DNA of 64,000 nt from Oceaniferula marina (GCF_013391475.1 NZ_JACBAZ010000003.1:62001-126000), one strand, 5' to 3'. Positions 1 to 8,590 are shown, counted from the stretch's first letter. Program-made: numbers and translations. The notes: generated by a model from the letters alone, not told the origin.

Positions 1-793
1 ACGGAGAAGCTCGCCAAGAACTGCCCAGATCATTATCTAACAAATGATGAAGAAGCTCCATGGAGGAGCCTTCACCTGATGACGCCACAGGCCAGGGAAA
101 ACCCACTTTATAGTCAACCTGATCAACAGTCTCCCCCAACCCGTTGAGCAACCTAACTCCTTCACCGTCACCGTTCAGATTGCCTGACCATGGCCCGTGC
201 GCGATGACGCCAAACGCGGCCTGAATGGTCGCTGGGCTCTTCGCAAGAACTATGTAGGCCCCTGGCGCGAGTCTCGCGCCATTGGGGAACGTATAATCAA
301 TTCCCTTATCGAATCGCCAGCCCGCGAGGTTAACCGAACTTACCCCCGAATTGTAGATTTCAATAAATTCGCCATTCAGCAGGTTGTCATCAGGATCATA
401 ATGAATTTCGTTGATGACGATACTTGTCGAAGCCGTGATCACATTAAGCGTAAAGGATCTCTCAAACGATAAACCATCGCTGTCTGTGACACGGATACGG
501 ATGGAAAAGTCGTTACCAACCTCTGATGAAAAATTAGCTTGGGCCAGTAATTCATCGCCGCTAATGCTAAACAACGAATTGTGAGTGGCCCCTGATCCTG
601 GAACCAGTGCGTAATGATGGGTATCACCGCTGTCGGTATCTTCAGCCACTATTTTAGCAACAAATGAACCTGTTCTCGTCGTCGTCGGAATTTCAATAGA
701 GCCTAACGAAATATTTGCCGGTGCCTCCGCCGCCGCGAGATGATGAGACGTCACCCCAACGATCAGTAATATAAACAGGATAGCTACTTTCAT
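1..793 (-). CDS. Secreted cadherin-like / lamin-tail domain protein (partial, 3' end off window)
   Basis: The minus strand is open from an ATG at 793 to the left edge, giving about 264 residues without a stop. It starts MKVAILFILLIVGVTSHH, a clear signal peptide ending near AAAEA. Residues ~25-115 read as a cadherin-like or Ig-like fold (AEDTDSGDTHHYALVPG, RIRVTDSDG). Residues ~120-230 match the lamin-tail domain pattern: IVINEIHYDPDDN, EFIEIYNSG, VNLAGWRFD, YTFPNG and AYIVLAKSP. In Verrucomicrobiota and Planctomycetes such domains sit at the start of long secreted proteins, often with CotH or PEP-CTERM modules further on. The C-terminus is outside the window, so the full architecture and role are unknown. 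The domain call is family knowledge; the reading frame and signal peptide are seen directly. Confidence 0.8.
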   Translation of the reverse strand, partial: MKVAILFILLIVGVTSHHLAAAEAPANISLGSIEIPTTTRTGSFVAKIVAEDTDSGDTHHYALVPGSGATHNSLFSISGDELLAQANFSSEVGNDFSIRIRVTDSDGLSFERSFTLNVITASTSIVINEIHYDPDDNLLNGEFIEIYNSGVSSVNLAGWRFDKGIDYTFPNGARLAPGAYIVLAKSPATIQAAFGVIAHGPWSGNLNGDGEGVRLLNGLGETVDQVDYKVGFPWPVASSGEGSSMELLHHLLDNDLGSSWRASP

Positions 794-971
794 GCGATGG
801 TGGTGCGAGAATAAGCTGGTTTCAGCGACTACTAGCTCAAAACTAATTTGACGTCATAAGAATACGGCGGCCCCCCATCCCTAGAACATATTTGTGGAAT
901 AGAGCTCATGAGGTGAAGTATTATCACACGCATGATTAATGAAACATGACGAAGATCAACAACCTAAAACC

Positions 972-983
972 TTTACAGTAAAT
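972..983 (-). promoter_or_regulatory. Operator-like palindrome copy 1 (TTTACAGTAAA)
   Basis: The sequence TTTACAGTAAAT is the reverse complement of the core of copies at 1061-1072 and 3927-3938. All three contain an 11-bp near-perfect palindrome, TTTAC-W-GTAAA. Its position about 300 bp upstream of the glycosidase start suggests a dimeric regulator site. That function is inferred. Confidence 0.4.
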
Positions 984-1060
984 CTTGCAATCATCCATGC
1001 AAACATACCTTCCCTGTCTCAGGGATTAGCCAGATCACATGCTAAGAGGTCAAGGATGAA

Positions 1061-1072
1061 ATTTACTGTAAA
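1061..1072 (+). promoter_or_regulatory. Operator-like palindrome copy 2 (ATTTACTGTAAA)
   Basis: Shares the 15-mer ATTTACTGTAAAGCT exactly with the copy at 3927. It lies about 210 bp upstream of the glycosidase start at 1280. Confidence 0.45.
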
Positions 1073-1279
1073 GCTAGGCTTCTCATTATTGCTTTGCGCT
1101 TAATAACACCTCCTATAAAAAACATTTGAGAGATAAAATCTTTGGGGAAAATTCTCCCGCAACCCAAGAAAGCACACAAATAATCCAAAAGCTAAGCTAT
1201 GATAACAACCAACAAACCGGAGCTTGCACCACCCAGAACAATGCGCTCAACCACCTCACTCAAAAACCCAAGATCTAAC

Positions 1280-3787
1280 ATGAACGAAGGCAATCTATTT
1301 ATTAAATCAGCCGCAGTTTTGATGTGCTCAGTCACATTATTAGATAGTGCTCTATGTGAAGAAATGATCAACGTGCAGGCCAACACAAAAACCATTGCAT
1401 CTAAGCTTTCATCAATTAATGCTACAGAAGAAAATGGAATTATTGTTTTTGAGAATCAACATAACCAAGTTTTAGTGAATCTAAACAATGGGAAGTGGTC
1501 GGTAAAAAACAGGACCGATAACTCATGGTGCTTTAAAGATGCCGACTTTCGAGTTGATCAAACAGCCTATAACTGGCAGGAACCACAGATTAAAATAGAG
1601 TGGGGAGTTAAAGCCTATCATTCAAAATTTGGCGAAGGCAAAGAGCTCACAGTGACATACACTCCGGAGCAGGGATACGATCCGTGCAGAAAATTGATTC
1701 TGAGACTTTATCAGAAGCAATCTTTTATTGAAGTCGCATGGGGAATTAAGAACCGTTTTGAATATCCAGTTAAAGTTGCCAATATCGATCTCGTTTCAAG
1801 AGGTCAGTTGTTTGAAGGGCAAACGGTTGAAAAACCGATGGTGCTACGTAGTGGCTCTGGTGCCGAAATGAACAGAATAGAAAATAAGTGGGAAATCAAC
1901 GCTCTCAATGGTGCTATGCTAACATATTTGGATAGTGGCAAGCGAAGAACGATGGTAGTGGCGGGTCTTAAGTATAATGAATTTGGACGAAAGGTAGAAT
2001 TAAAGAACCATCGCGGGTTTAAACACATGAACCTACAAGTGTGGGACCCACAGGGGAAACAGATTGACCCCGGCAAGACATACATTTCGCAAGATAGTGT
2101 GTATCTAGATTTTACAACAAAAGACCCTTTTAAGTCATTAGAGAGTTATGGCTTAGCGATGCGCGAAGCAAATGCGGCTAACCCCAATGTTTACAATTTC
2201 CCATCACTTTGTGGTTGGATGATTTCTACAACGCGCTTCGGAGAAGGGCTAGCGATCAACAACTCTGTTGACATGATCGGTCAGGCAAAATTGGCGAAAG
2301 ATAGAGGGTTCACCAAATATGCACCACTTGCGGTCCGTCTAGAGCCTGATTTTTATGGACCTGGAGACTTTGGAAACACTCAACAAGGCTGGTGGGATGA
2401 TGAACATTGGCGTAAATATGGTCCTGGAGGAATGCGCGGCCCAGAGAAACGATCGATGATCGGAACTGGTAAAGGCTCATTACGAAAGCCTTACGACACC
2501 TTTGCAAAATTTAGTAAAGGGGTCCATGACCTAGGCTGCACGGTATTAACCTATTTTCAATGCAATATCCCATCACTTGATTTCTGCCGGGCTCACCCAG
2601 AATGGATGCTCAATAATGATATTAGCCGGCTTCACCTAGACCACAGACTAAACTTATCTTATGTGAAGTATGATTACAGCGACCCTGGATTTCGTGAGTA
2701 TATGCTCAAGACCTGGAAGCGTTTAAAAAATGAGGGGCTAGATGGAGTTAAATTTGACTATCCTGAGAGTTCTTGGATTGCCACTGGTGGGTTTGAAGAT
2801 AAGACATTCACCACATCATCCGTTTACCGTGAACTTTTTCGACTTTGTCGAGAAGGGCTCGGAGAAAAGGCCTATATTCATGAAAGACAGTTGGGCGTAG
2901 GTGGAATACCTCAGCAGGACCTATCTGCCGGCATTGTGGATTTACAACGTGTTTGGTATGATGCAAATCACTTTGAGCCTGAAATGGCTACACGTATGGG
3001 ACTACGTTGGTATAAAAGCCGCAGTGTCTTTCTCTACTATCCTGATGGTAAAACTTTCCACAATCGAGGTAAAGAGATCCCACAATATATGCAAAGAGCC
3101 TTTTTAACAGCCATTGGATTCATTGCTGGTCGTCTTGAAATTGGAACCTCCGTTGGAAAGATGACTGATGAAATGTTACATGACACTTCTCGACTCTACC
3201 CTATGTTTGGCGGGACTCAATCTCCACGTCCTGTCGATATGCTACTTGGGAAAACTCATCCGGAAACCTATGTTTATCAGGTCGATAAAAATTGGCATCA
3301 GGTCATGTTAGCAAACTATAATTCCAAAAAATCAGAGACCATTTCTGCCCCCCTTTCAGGAGACACCATTTCTACGGGATCTCTTGGGCTAGATGCCGAT
3401 GCAGAATATCACGCCTTTGACTTCTGGAGTCAGAAATACCTTGGCAAGCTACAGGGCACTGACAAGCTTTCAATGGAATTACGTGTAGGAGAAGTAGCCA
3501 TGATCTCTGTTCGCAAGGTCGCTACCCATCCGCAGATGGTTTCAACCAACCGTCACTTCATGCAGGGAATGATGGAGTGTCATGATATCAAATGGGCTGG
3601 CAGCACCCTTTCAGGCAAGGTCGATGTGATTGAAGGTGATGAATTTGTTCTGACAGTAGCAGGTAATGGGCTCACTCCAAAATCATGCGAAGGCGCAACA
3701 ATTCGCCCACGAACTGATGGATTGATCGACCTCGTCTTCAAAACAACTAAAAGCGAGACTAAAGCGTTTAAAGTTATTTTTAAGTAA
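1280..3787 (+). CDS. Secreted TIM-barrel glycoside hydrolase (melibiase / clan GH-D-like)
   Basis: 835 residues from the ATG at 1280. An earlier in-frame ATG at 1199 would put 27 non-signal residues ahead of a good signal peptide (MNEGNLFIKSAAVLMCSVTLLDSA), so 1280 is preferred. Residues ~30-300 look like an N-terminal beta-sandwich. The middle ~330-640 is a TIM barrel with the strand-end motifs VKYDYSDPGF (Asp465) and GLDGVKFDYPES (Asp493), the usual place of the catalytic acids in alpha-galactosidase-like GH36/GH27 enzymes. The C-terminal ~170 residues form beta domains. It probably hydrolyses a glycan outside the cytoplasm; the substrate is not evident. It is followed by a strong hairpin and then by an SGNH hydrolase and a sialidase-like gene, suggesting one glycan-use locus. 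Confidence 0.7.
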   Translation: MNEGNLFIKSAAVLMCSVTLLDSALCEEMINVQANTKTIASKLSSINATEENGIIVFENQHNQVLVNLNNGKWSVKNRTDNSWCFKDADFRVDQTAYNWQEPQIKIEWGVKAYHSKFGEGKELTVTYTPEQGYDPCRKLILRLYQKQSFIEVAWGIKNRFEYPVKVANIDLVSRGQLFEGQTVEKPMVLRSGSGAEMNRIENKWEINALNGAMLTYLDSGKRRTMVVAGLKYNEFGRKVELKNHRGFKHMNLQVWDPQGKQIDPGKTYISQDSVYLDFTTKDPFKSLESYGLAMREANAANPNVYNFPSLCGWMISTTRFGEGLAINNSVDMIGQAKLAKDRGFTKYAPLAVRLEPDFYGPGDFGNTQQGWWDDEHWRKYGPGGMRGPEKRSMIGTGKGSLRKPYDTFAKFSKGVHDLGCTVLTYFQCNIPSLDFCRAHPEWMLNNDISRLHLDHRLNLSYVKYDYSDPGFREYMLKTWKRLKNEGLDGVKFDYPESSWIATGGFEDKTFTTSSVYRELFRLCREGLGEKAYIHERQLGVGGIPQQDLSAGIVDLQRVWYDANHFEPEMATRMGLRWYKSRSVFLYYPDGKTFHNRGKEIPQYMQRAFLTAIGFIAGRLEIGTSVGKMTDEMLHDTSRLYPMFGGTQSPRPVDMLLGKTHPETYVYQVDKNWHQVMLANYNSKKSETISAPLSGDTISTGSLGLDADAEYHAFDFWSQKYLGKLQGTDKLSMELRVGEVAMISVRKVATHPQMVSTNRHFMQGMMECHDIKWAGSTLSGKVDVIEGDEFVLTVAGNGLTPKSCEGATIRPRTDGLIDLVFKTTKSETKAFKVIFK

Positions 3788-3793
3788 TTACCT

Positions 3794-3831
3794 CCTCAGA
3801 AAATGGCAGCACGGACTGCCATTTTCTGAGG
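3794..3831 (+). terminator. Perfect 16-bp stem hairpin after the glycosidase
   Basis: CCTCAGAAAATGGCAG (3794-3809) is followed by a 6-nt loop and its exact reverse complement (3816-3831), starting 7 nt after the stop codon. There is no long T run, so it may be an RNA-stability hairpin as much as an intrinsic terminator. Confidence 0.65.
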
Positions 3832-3926
3832 TCATTCTCACTGGAGGTCGACCAATTGCAGATTGGCCTGGATCGGTATCCCATCCAAAATCAGAGCTTA
3901 TCTCAGCAAATCATCACAAACATGAT

Positions 3927-3938
3927 ATTTACTGTAAA
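3927..3938 (+). promoter_or_regulatory. Operator-like palindrome copy 3 (ATTTACTGTAAA)
   Basis: Third copy of the TTTACWGTAAA palindrome, upstream of the SGNH hydrolase and matching copy 2 over 15 bases (ATTTACTGTAAAGCT). This supports co-regulation of the glycosidase with the SGNH/sialidase pair. Confidence 0.45.
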
Positions 3939-4089
3939 GCTGCTTTCTCCAGTTGTCGTTTGTATTGCTTAACGTTTGACATAAACGATTCGAGGCAGAG
4001 TTGCCAAATCCAAGATAATCTTACAGGATTCTCTGTTACTCCCAATGACTTAGAAGAATCACAACTCAACGAGTTCCAATCAACCACCA

Positions 4090-5331
4090 ATGCAATCAAT
4101 GAAGCACACTATCCTTTTCATCCTTTTAATTGTCTTCAATCCCGTTGCCCTCATAGCAAACGAAGCCTTGCCCTCTGATTACAAATTCATAGAAAACGGC
4201 AAAGCCATCAAAATCAATCAATGTGGGAAATTTTTCGGTAAAATTACGGAGACACAAAATACACTCATCTACAAAAGAGGAGTTAGCTCCTGCGCTCTAA
4301 TCGGCGGAAGACATCTCAATGGTGGATCTTACCGTATCACGGCAGAGCTGAAACAAGACTGTTCAGCTAGAATGTTTGTGGGAGGATCCTACGTCAAAGG
4401 CTTTATGGTCAACTACGGGAACTTTATCCAGTTTCACGAAGGGCTGATCAGTAGTAAGGGCTCGTTTAAATTCAAATCTTTCGAGATTTCCGGCGATGTT
4501 ACTCTAGAAATTACAAGTGATCGCCGCGAAGCTCAGCTTCTGGTGAATGGCAAAAAAATAGCAACGAGCAATGACCCTGATGTGCTTAAAGGTGGCTATT
4601 TTGGTATTACTCCTGTCGGCAAAGAAGAGGTCAAACTTGTCAACTTCAAGCTCCAGGCCACATCAAGTGCTGACACCCTACCTCAGGCATACCGCCCAAT
4701 GAATAGACTTCATCAATCCTACTGGACTGAGGTCTATGAAAACACCTCTAAAGCAGAACCCTGTGACGTTCTTTTTCTTGGGGATTCCATAACAGATGCT
4801 TTTGACGGTACTTGCAGCTTTACCAAAGACCCTAAACGTCTAGGAACAGCTTCCTGGGAGCGCCTTTCTAAGGACCGAGTAATCGTTAACGCAGGCATTG
4901 GCAGCGACCGCACACAGCATTTGCTCTGGCGCGTCAAGAAGATGCCTCTTGAGGTCATGAAGCCGAAAAACATCGTCTTGCTGATTGGCATCAATAATCT
5001 AGGTAGTGGGCACCACCCTGACGATGTCGCTGAAGGTATTCGTCAAATTGTTCACGAACTTGAAAAACGTAGCCCAGAGAGCCAAATTATCGTTCATGGC
5101 GTCTTCCCTCTACGTAGGACTAAAGACGTCACTACAAACAAAAACCGACTCATCGTTAATCAGAAACTTGCTGAAATGAAGTGGGGAAAAAATGTTGAAC
5201 TGATGAACCTTGATACGGTCATGCTAGACGACAAGGGCTTACTCAAAGATGGATACTCCTACGACGGTTGTCATCTCTCCGAGACTGGCTTTAGAGTATG
5301 GGAGGAAGCTATTTCCAAAGAATTAAACTAA
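4090..5331 (+). CDS. Secreted SGNH/GDSL hydrolase with N-terminal beta-sandwich
   Basis: 413 residues (404 if the ATG at 4117 is ignored and a start at 4099 is used instead of 4090, i.e. about 410). A signal peptide (KHTILFILLIVFNPVALIANE) leads the protein. Residues ~30-190 form a lectin-like beta domain resembling the DUF1080 fold. The esterase domain starts near 225 with block I LFLGDSITD (Ser233), followed by NAGIGSDRTQH, block III IGINN (Gly300/Asn302) and block V DGCHLS (Asp392, His395). All SGNH catalytic positions are therefore present. It likely removes acyl groups, such as acetyl esters, from a glycan or sialoside; the exact ester is unknown. A sialidase-like gene starts 33 bp downstream, probably in the same transcript. 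A homologous hydrolase without the N-terminal domain is at 40574-41329. Confidence 0.8.
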   Translation: MQSMKHTILFILLIVFNPVALIANEALPSDYKFIENGKAIKINQCGKFFGKITETQNTLIYKRGVSSCALIGGRHLNGGSYRITAELKQDCSARMFVGGSYVKGFMVNYGNFIQFHEGLISSKGSFKFKSFEISGDVTLEITSDRREAQLLVNGKKIATSNDPDVLKGGYFGITPVGKEEVKLVNFKLQATSSADTLPQAYRPMNRLHQSYWTEVYENTSKAEPCDVLFLGDSITDAFDGTCSFTKDPKRLGTASWERLSKDRVIVNAGIGSDRTQHLLWRVKKMPLEVMKPKNIVLLIGINNLGSGHHPDDVAEGIRQIVHELEKRSPESQIIVHGVFPLRRTKDVTTNKNRLIVNQKLAEMKWGKNVELMNLDTVMLDDKGLLKDGYSYDGCHLSETGFRVWEEAISKELN

Positions 5332-5364
5332 GCTCCCTATTATCAATCACACTTAAATAAAGAC

Positions 5365-6462
5365 ATGAAAACAATCATCTTCAGCTTACTTGCCACCCTC
5401 ACTGTATTTTCAACGGTAACCGCCGAAACAATCACTCTCACCGAGAGCAACCCTAGAATCTGGCAAAGCACACGCGATGGAAAACCCGACCAATTTGGGG
5501 TAAGCCAATACAGAATTCCTCACCTCTTCGTTAAACCGAATGGTGATATTGTCGCCTGCTGCGTAGGGCGTCTTTCAAAACCCAGTGACCATGGAATCTC
5601 GGCCTGTTTTTTCGCATTATCCAAAGACCAAGGTAAAACATGGAAAAAGTTCAATGCTCCCTACGTGAATTGGAAAGAAAACAAACCACCCAAAGGAGTT
5701 CTACCTTTGACCAAAATAACCAACGAGGTCAATGTAGTATGGAGCCAAATTGAGAAAAAATACATCTGCATCTACATGCACGAACTACGCGTTTACGTTT
5801 CAAAAAGCCCCGATCTTGAAAAGTGGTCTGACCCACAAAAACTCGACATCGCAAAATTGGCCGATGGCTCGACCGCCAACCTCTGGCAATGCCCAACCTC
5901 CATGCTTATCGACCAAAAAACAGGAGAAGTGGGCTTTGCCATCTGTGGCATCAATAACAAACGTTGGGTCGTCCGCCTCATTTGGACCAAAGATTTTAAA
6001 ACATTCGAAGAATCTCCTAACATTCCAAAAGGGAGCTGCAATGAAACCAACTTTGTCAAAATCAAAGACGGTCGATATTTCGTATCTAGTCGTGCAGGGA
6101 AAAAGCGCATTAACTGGTACTACGACCGAGTTAACAAAAAATGGAGTATCCCTCACCCGGTTACAGTACCCCACCGCGGATCGTGCCAAGCTGATGTTAT
6201 CTACGACAGCAACGGCCACCTGTTTCTGTCCATGCCAAGTAATCCAGGATCAAGACTGAACGGATGTATTTATCGCAGTAAAGACCAAGGGAAAACATGG
6301 GAGAATATCAAACTCCTCAATGAAGGTTATTTCGGCTATTCCTCACTGGTTATTCTAAACGATGGGTCCAAGGCTATTCTCAGTGAACAAGAACGCTGTG
6401 ACGGACCAAGTAAAGGAACCAGCCTTCATTTTAAGAACCTAGGTAAGCTTCAGGGTAAGTGA
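5365..6462 (+). CDS. Secreted sialidase-like (BNR/Asp-box) protein, GH33-like
   Basis: 365 residues with signal peptide MKTIIFSLLATLTVFSTVTA. The sialidase signature is nearly complete. A YRIP motif carries Arg50. Two Asp-boxes read SKDQGKTW, at 86-93 and 305-312. Candidate arginines for the carboxylate triad are Arg243 (SSRAG) and Arg297 (GSRLNG). GYFGYSSL supplies a candidate nucleophile Tyr325, and Glu341 follows in the position of the partner acid. Family knowledge suggests exo-sialidase or a related six-bladed propeller glycosidase. It lies 33 bp downstream of the SGNH esterase and ends at a strong terminator, so the two are probably co-transcribed. O-deacetylation followed by release of sialic acid would be a sensible joint role, but this is inference. 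Confidence 0.75.
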   Translation: MKTIIFSLLATLTVFSTVTAETITLTESNPRIWQSTRDGKPDQFGVSQYRIPHLFVKPNGDIVACCVGRLSKPSDHGISACFFALSKDQGKTWKKFNAPYVNWKENKPPKGVLPLTKITNEVNVVWSQIEKKYICIYMHELRVYVSKSPDLEKWSDPQKLDIAKLADGSTANLWQCPTSMLIDQKTGEVGFAICGINNKRWVVRLIWTKDFKTFEESPNIPKGSCNETNFVKIKDGRYFVSSRAGKKRINWYYDRVNKKWSIPHPVTVPHRGSCQADVIYDSNGHLFLSMPSNPGSRLNGCIYRSKDQGKTWENIKLLNEGYFGYSSLVILNDGSKAILSEQERCDGPSKGTSLHFKNLGKLQGK

Positions 6463-6497
6463 TTGAGCCTCGATTGGTTTAAGCTCACCATTTTTTT

Positions 6498-6530
6498 AGC
6501 CCGTTCCCTTTGATGTGGAGCGGGCTTTTT
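6498..6530 (+). terminator. Rho-independent terminator after the sialidase-like gene
   Basis: AGCCCGTTCC pairs with GGAGCGGGCT across a 9-nt loop (one G-T pair) and is followed by TTTT. It closes the glycan locus. Confidence 0.85.
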
Positions 6531-6862
6531 CGTCAAAAGTTATTCTTGCCTTGCCGAAACTTCAGCCATTTCAAGAGTCCAAGCACTTGTAGCTCGGCAA
6601 AAAACACCATTCAAACATCTGTCCAACCGGTATAGTTAGAATCTTGATCACAACCCAGATTCAGGATGGCAGATAAATGACAGTTAGGACTATCCATGTC
6701 CAGAATCATTTATGAAAACTCGGGATCTTTCGCCACGCAATCCACAGCCATTCTGGGTTATATAATGATGAATAGCTCCGTTTATCCGGGAGCTGTTTAA
6801 CCCGTCACGGAGATTCTGTGATGGTTTTTTTATTAACCATAACCAGAAAGGAACCAACTACC
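6531..6862. other. Intergenic region, left border of the foreign island
   Basis: About 330 bp without a gene. A small hairpin (AGCTCC, 9-nt loop, GGAGCT) lies near 6776-6796, and a second dyad TCAC/GTGA follows near 6805-6822, just before the first island gene. No tRNA fragment or direct repeat marking an attachment site was found here. Confidence 0.5.
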
Positions 6863-7360
6863 ATGGCAGTTAAACTAATTGCAAACTACAGTAAACGACT
6901 CGGACTCCCGGGCTATTCGTCACACCAGTTCAGTGTCTCTGTAGAAACTGAGCTGAACACCACCGATGATATAGCCTATGAAGCCGAGCGCCTGTACCAC
7001 AACCTCCAGACGAACGTCGACGGCCAGATCCAGCAAACAGGATTTGTGCCGCCACAAGACTACGGCATGGAGACCCCGGCCACACAGGCCGCACCACCCA
7101 ACGTCCTGCCAATAGTATCAGAGGCTCATTGGCAATGTTCCCCGAAGCAACAGGAGCTTATCCTGAAGCTGATCTCGGAGAACTCGCTGGATAAGGGTGA
7201 AATCGAACAGCAAAGCCGCCAGCGATTCCGAAAGGGGGTCAAGCAACTCAACAAACTGGAAGCATCCGGCCTGATTGAGGAGCTCTTCGAGATGACTGGT
7301 GCCAATAACAACAGGAGCCGAAAACCACGGCGTAATGCCTATGGAAAGGGGGGAGCATGA
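6863..7360 (+). CDS. Island protein of unknown function, first gene of plus operon
   Basis: 165 residues from the ATG at 6863, with GAAAGG 8-17 bp upstream. An earlier in-frame ATG (6818) only adds a stretch rich in start-like codons. I do not recognise a family with certainty. The N-terminal half (KLIANYSKRLGLPGYSSHQF) reads as a compact alpha/beta domain. The central ~60-95 stretch is proline- and glutamine-rich. The C-terminal ~100-165 is helical and basic (RQRFRKGVKQLNKLEASG, then NRSRKPRRN), suggesting nucleic-acid contact. Its stop overlaps the start of the RecB-like nuclease (ATGA), so the two are translationally coupled. A role in DNA metabolism of the island is plausible by context only. 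Confidence 0.7.
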   Translation: MAVKLIANYSKRLGLPGYSSHQFSVSVETELNTTDDIAYEAERLYHNLQTNVDGQIQQTGFVPPQDYGMETPATQAAPPNVLPIVSEAHWQCSPKQQELILKLISENSLDKGEIEQQSRQRFRKGVKQLNKLEASGLIEELFEMTGANNNRSRKPRRNAYGKGGA

Positions 7361-8181
7361 TTGCTGTAGCTGATCCCCCCACCAAGGTACCGGATAAGGT
7401 TCACGCCTTACCTGACCACATCAGCCCGACAGCGGCTAAAGATTACCTGGGCTGCTCGCTCAGGTTTTTCTTTGGCAGGGTACTGGCAATACCACAAGCC
7501 ACCAGTCCAGCACTACACCTTGGCAAGTGCGTGCATGCGGCATTGCAACATTATCACCTCGCTGTCTGGCGTGGTGGAGATGCTTCGCCAGAAGCCGTGA
7601 CCCAAGCCTACGAAGACATCTTCATGACCATGGAGAGAGACGAAGGACCAGTGTCATGGAAGGATGAGAAGGCACGGAACAAAGCGCATGCGGATGGATT
7701 AAGAGTGGTTGCCGCCTACCTCGATTCACCCGGGGTATTAAAGGAATCACCCAAGGCTGTCGAAGTCTTCCTGCGTGAAGAGATCGATGGCTTATCGGTA
7801 CCGCTCACTGGTGCGATTGACCTTGTTCGCCAGGATCTGGTACCTGTGGATTTTAAAACATCCGCAAGTAAACCAGATCCGGCGACGGCCGCATTTGATC
7901 ATGAGCTGCAGCTTGTCTGTTACCAACTCATGATTGAGAAGGCGACGGGTAAAACACCACCCGCACTTGACCTGTTGTTTCTGGTGAAGACCAAGACGCC
8001 CCAGGTCATCCCTGTCTCCATTGCTCCTGCCGACGAACATCGAAAGCAGCGGGCAGTGAAGATGCTGGAAACAGCCGTGCAAGGAATTGCTGAGGAGCGG
8101 TTCCATCCCCAACCCGGGATGCATTGCAGCTGGTGCTCGTTTCGTAACGAGTGTGGCAAGTGGAAGGGAGATGCTGCATGA
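7357..8181 (+). CDS. PD-(D/E)XK nuclease of the RecB/Cas4 type with Fe-S cysteines
   Basis: 274 residues. The nuclease core is visible: GAIDLV (Asp155), VPVDFKTS (Asp165-x-Lys167) and the QxxxY-type motif QLVCYQ (Gln185, Tyr189). One N-terminal cysteine (LGCSLRFFFG, Cys33) and three near the C-terminus (CSWCSFRNEC: Cys257, 260, 266) match the four-Cys Fe-S cluster of Cas4 and AddB nucleases. Expected activity is single-strand exonuclease or end processing, probably in recombination or replication of the island. There are no cas genes or CRISPR repeats in the window, so this is not a CRISPR adaptation gene. It overlaps both neighbours by ATGA, marking a coupled operon. Confidence 0.85.
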   Translation: MIAVADPPTKVPDKVHALPDHISPTAAKDYLGCSLRFFFGRVLAIPQATSPALHLGKCVHAALQHYHLAVWRGGDASPEAVTQAYEDIFMTMERDEGPVSWKDEKARNKAHADGLRVVAAYLDSPGVLKESPKAVEVFLREEIDGLSVPLTGAIDLVRQDLVPVDFKTSASKPDPATAAFDHELQLVCYQLMIEKATGKTPPALDLLFLVKTKTPQVIPVSIAPADEHRKQRAVKMLETAVQGIAEERFHPQPGMHCSWCSFRNECGKWKGDAA

Positions 8182-8378
8182 GGTTTCTACCCTACACCCT
8201 ACTGCCGTTGCTGCTCGTCAGTTGTGGCAGCAGCGCCAAAAGCCATACAACAAAACCAGTGGATCTGAAGCCCGTGGGTAATGCCGTGGAGTTCTTCAGC
8301 ATCTGCATGGTTGTGGCCGTGATCGTGGTCGCGTTGACAGCGATCATTCTAGCTGCCCGGGGAGGAGACGACCGATGA
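8178..8378 (+). CDS. Small lipoprotein with one membrane segment
   Basis: 66 residues from the ATG at 8178, which overlaps the stop of the nuclease by 4 nt. It begins MRFLPYTLLPLLLVSCGSS, a lipoprotein signal with lipobox LVSC. The rest contains a hydrophobic segment (AVIVVALTAIILAA) ending in charged residues. No family recognised. The neighbour at 8375 is another tiny membrane protein, and both overlap by ATGA. Together they could form a two-component envelope pair, such as an entry-exclusion or spanin-like pair, but this is speculation from topology. Confidence 0.6.
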   Translation: MRFLPYTLLPLLLVSCGSSAKSHTTKPVDLKPVGNAVEFFSICMVVAVIVVALTAIILAARGGDDR

Positions 8379-8533
8379 ACGCTGAATCATCATTTGATAT
8401 GGTGATTTGGGTCGTGATAGGAACGCTTATCTTCCTCGCCCTGAGTTCACGGATACCGCTGCTGCTACTGGCTGTGGCGTTTATCTGTTTGCCCTGTGCA
8501 TGGCTTTATCTGAAGTCACGCGCCCGAAAATAA
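8375..8533 (+). CDS. Tiny two-helix membrane protein
   Basis: 52 residues: an N-terminal MNAESSFDM, a hydrophobic segment (WVVIGTLIFLAL), a short turn, then a second segment (LLLLAVAFICLPCAWLYL) and a basic tail KSRARK. The ATG overlaps the stop of the lipoprotein gene (ATGA), which supports real translation. A terminator follows 20 nt later. Confidence 0.55.
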   Translation: MNAESSFDMVIWVVIGTLIFLALSSRIPLLLLAVAFICLPCAWLYLKSRARK

Positions 8534-8555
8534 CAACCCCCACCCCCAAACCATT

Positions 8556-8590
8556 GGCCGGTTCCTCATCCCGAGGTTCCGGCCATTTTT
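8556..8590 (+). terminator. Rho-independent terminator after the small membrane genes
   Basis: GGCCGGTTCCTC and GAGGTTCCGGCC form a stem with a small internal mismatch, followed by ATTTTT. Confidence 0.8.

Larger units (their letters stand above)
794..1279. other. Intergenic region with two TTTACWGTAAA palindromes
   Basis: No convincing gene lies in this stretch, which separates a minus-strand gene from a plus-strand gene, so it should hold two divergent promoters. It is AT-rich and carries two copies of an 11-bp palindrome, given as separate entries. Confidence 0.6.

Noticed and set aside
197-472. Plus-strand frame of 91 codons at the left edge
   Set aside because: It is antisense to the secreted lamin-tail protein, which has a signal peptide and clear domain motifs.
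3960-4178. Small frame upstream of the SGNH gene
   Set aside because: It overlaps the SGNH signal-peptide region in another frame and lacks any domain; the SGNH frame explains the DNA.
6531-6862. Search for a tRNA fragment as left att site of the first island
   Set aside because: No stretch resembling a tRNA end or matching the tRNA-Cys repeat was found.
7357-8181. Cas4-like nuclease as a sign of a CRISPR locus
   Set aside because: No CRISPR repeats or cas1/cas2 genes are in the window; the context is a mobile island.
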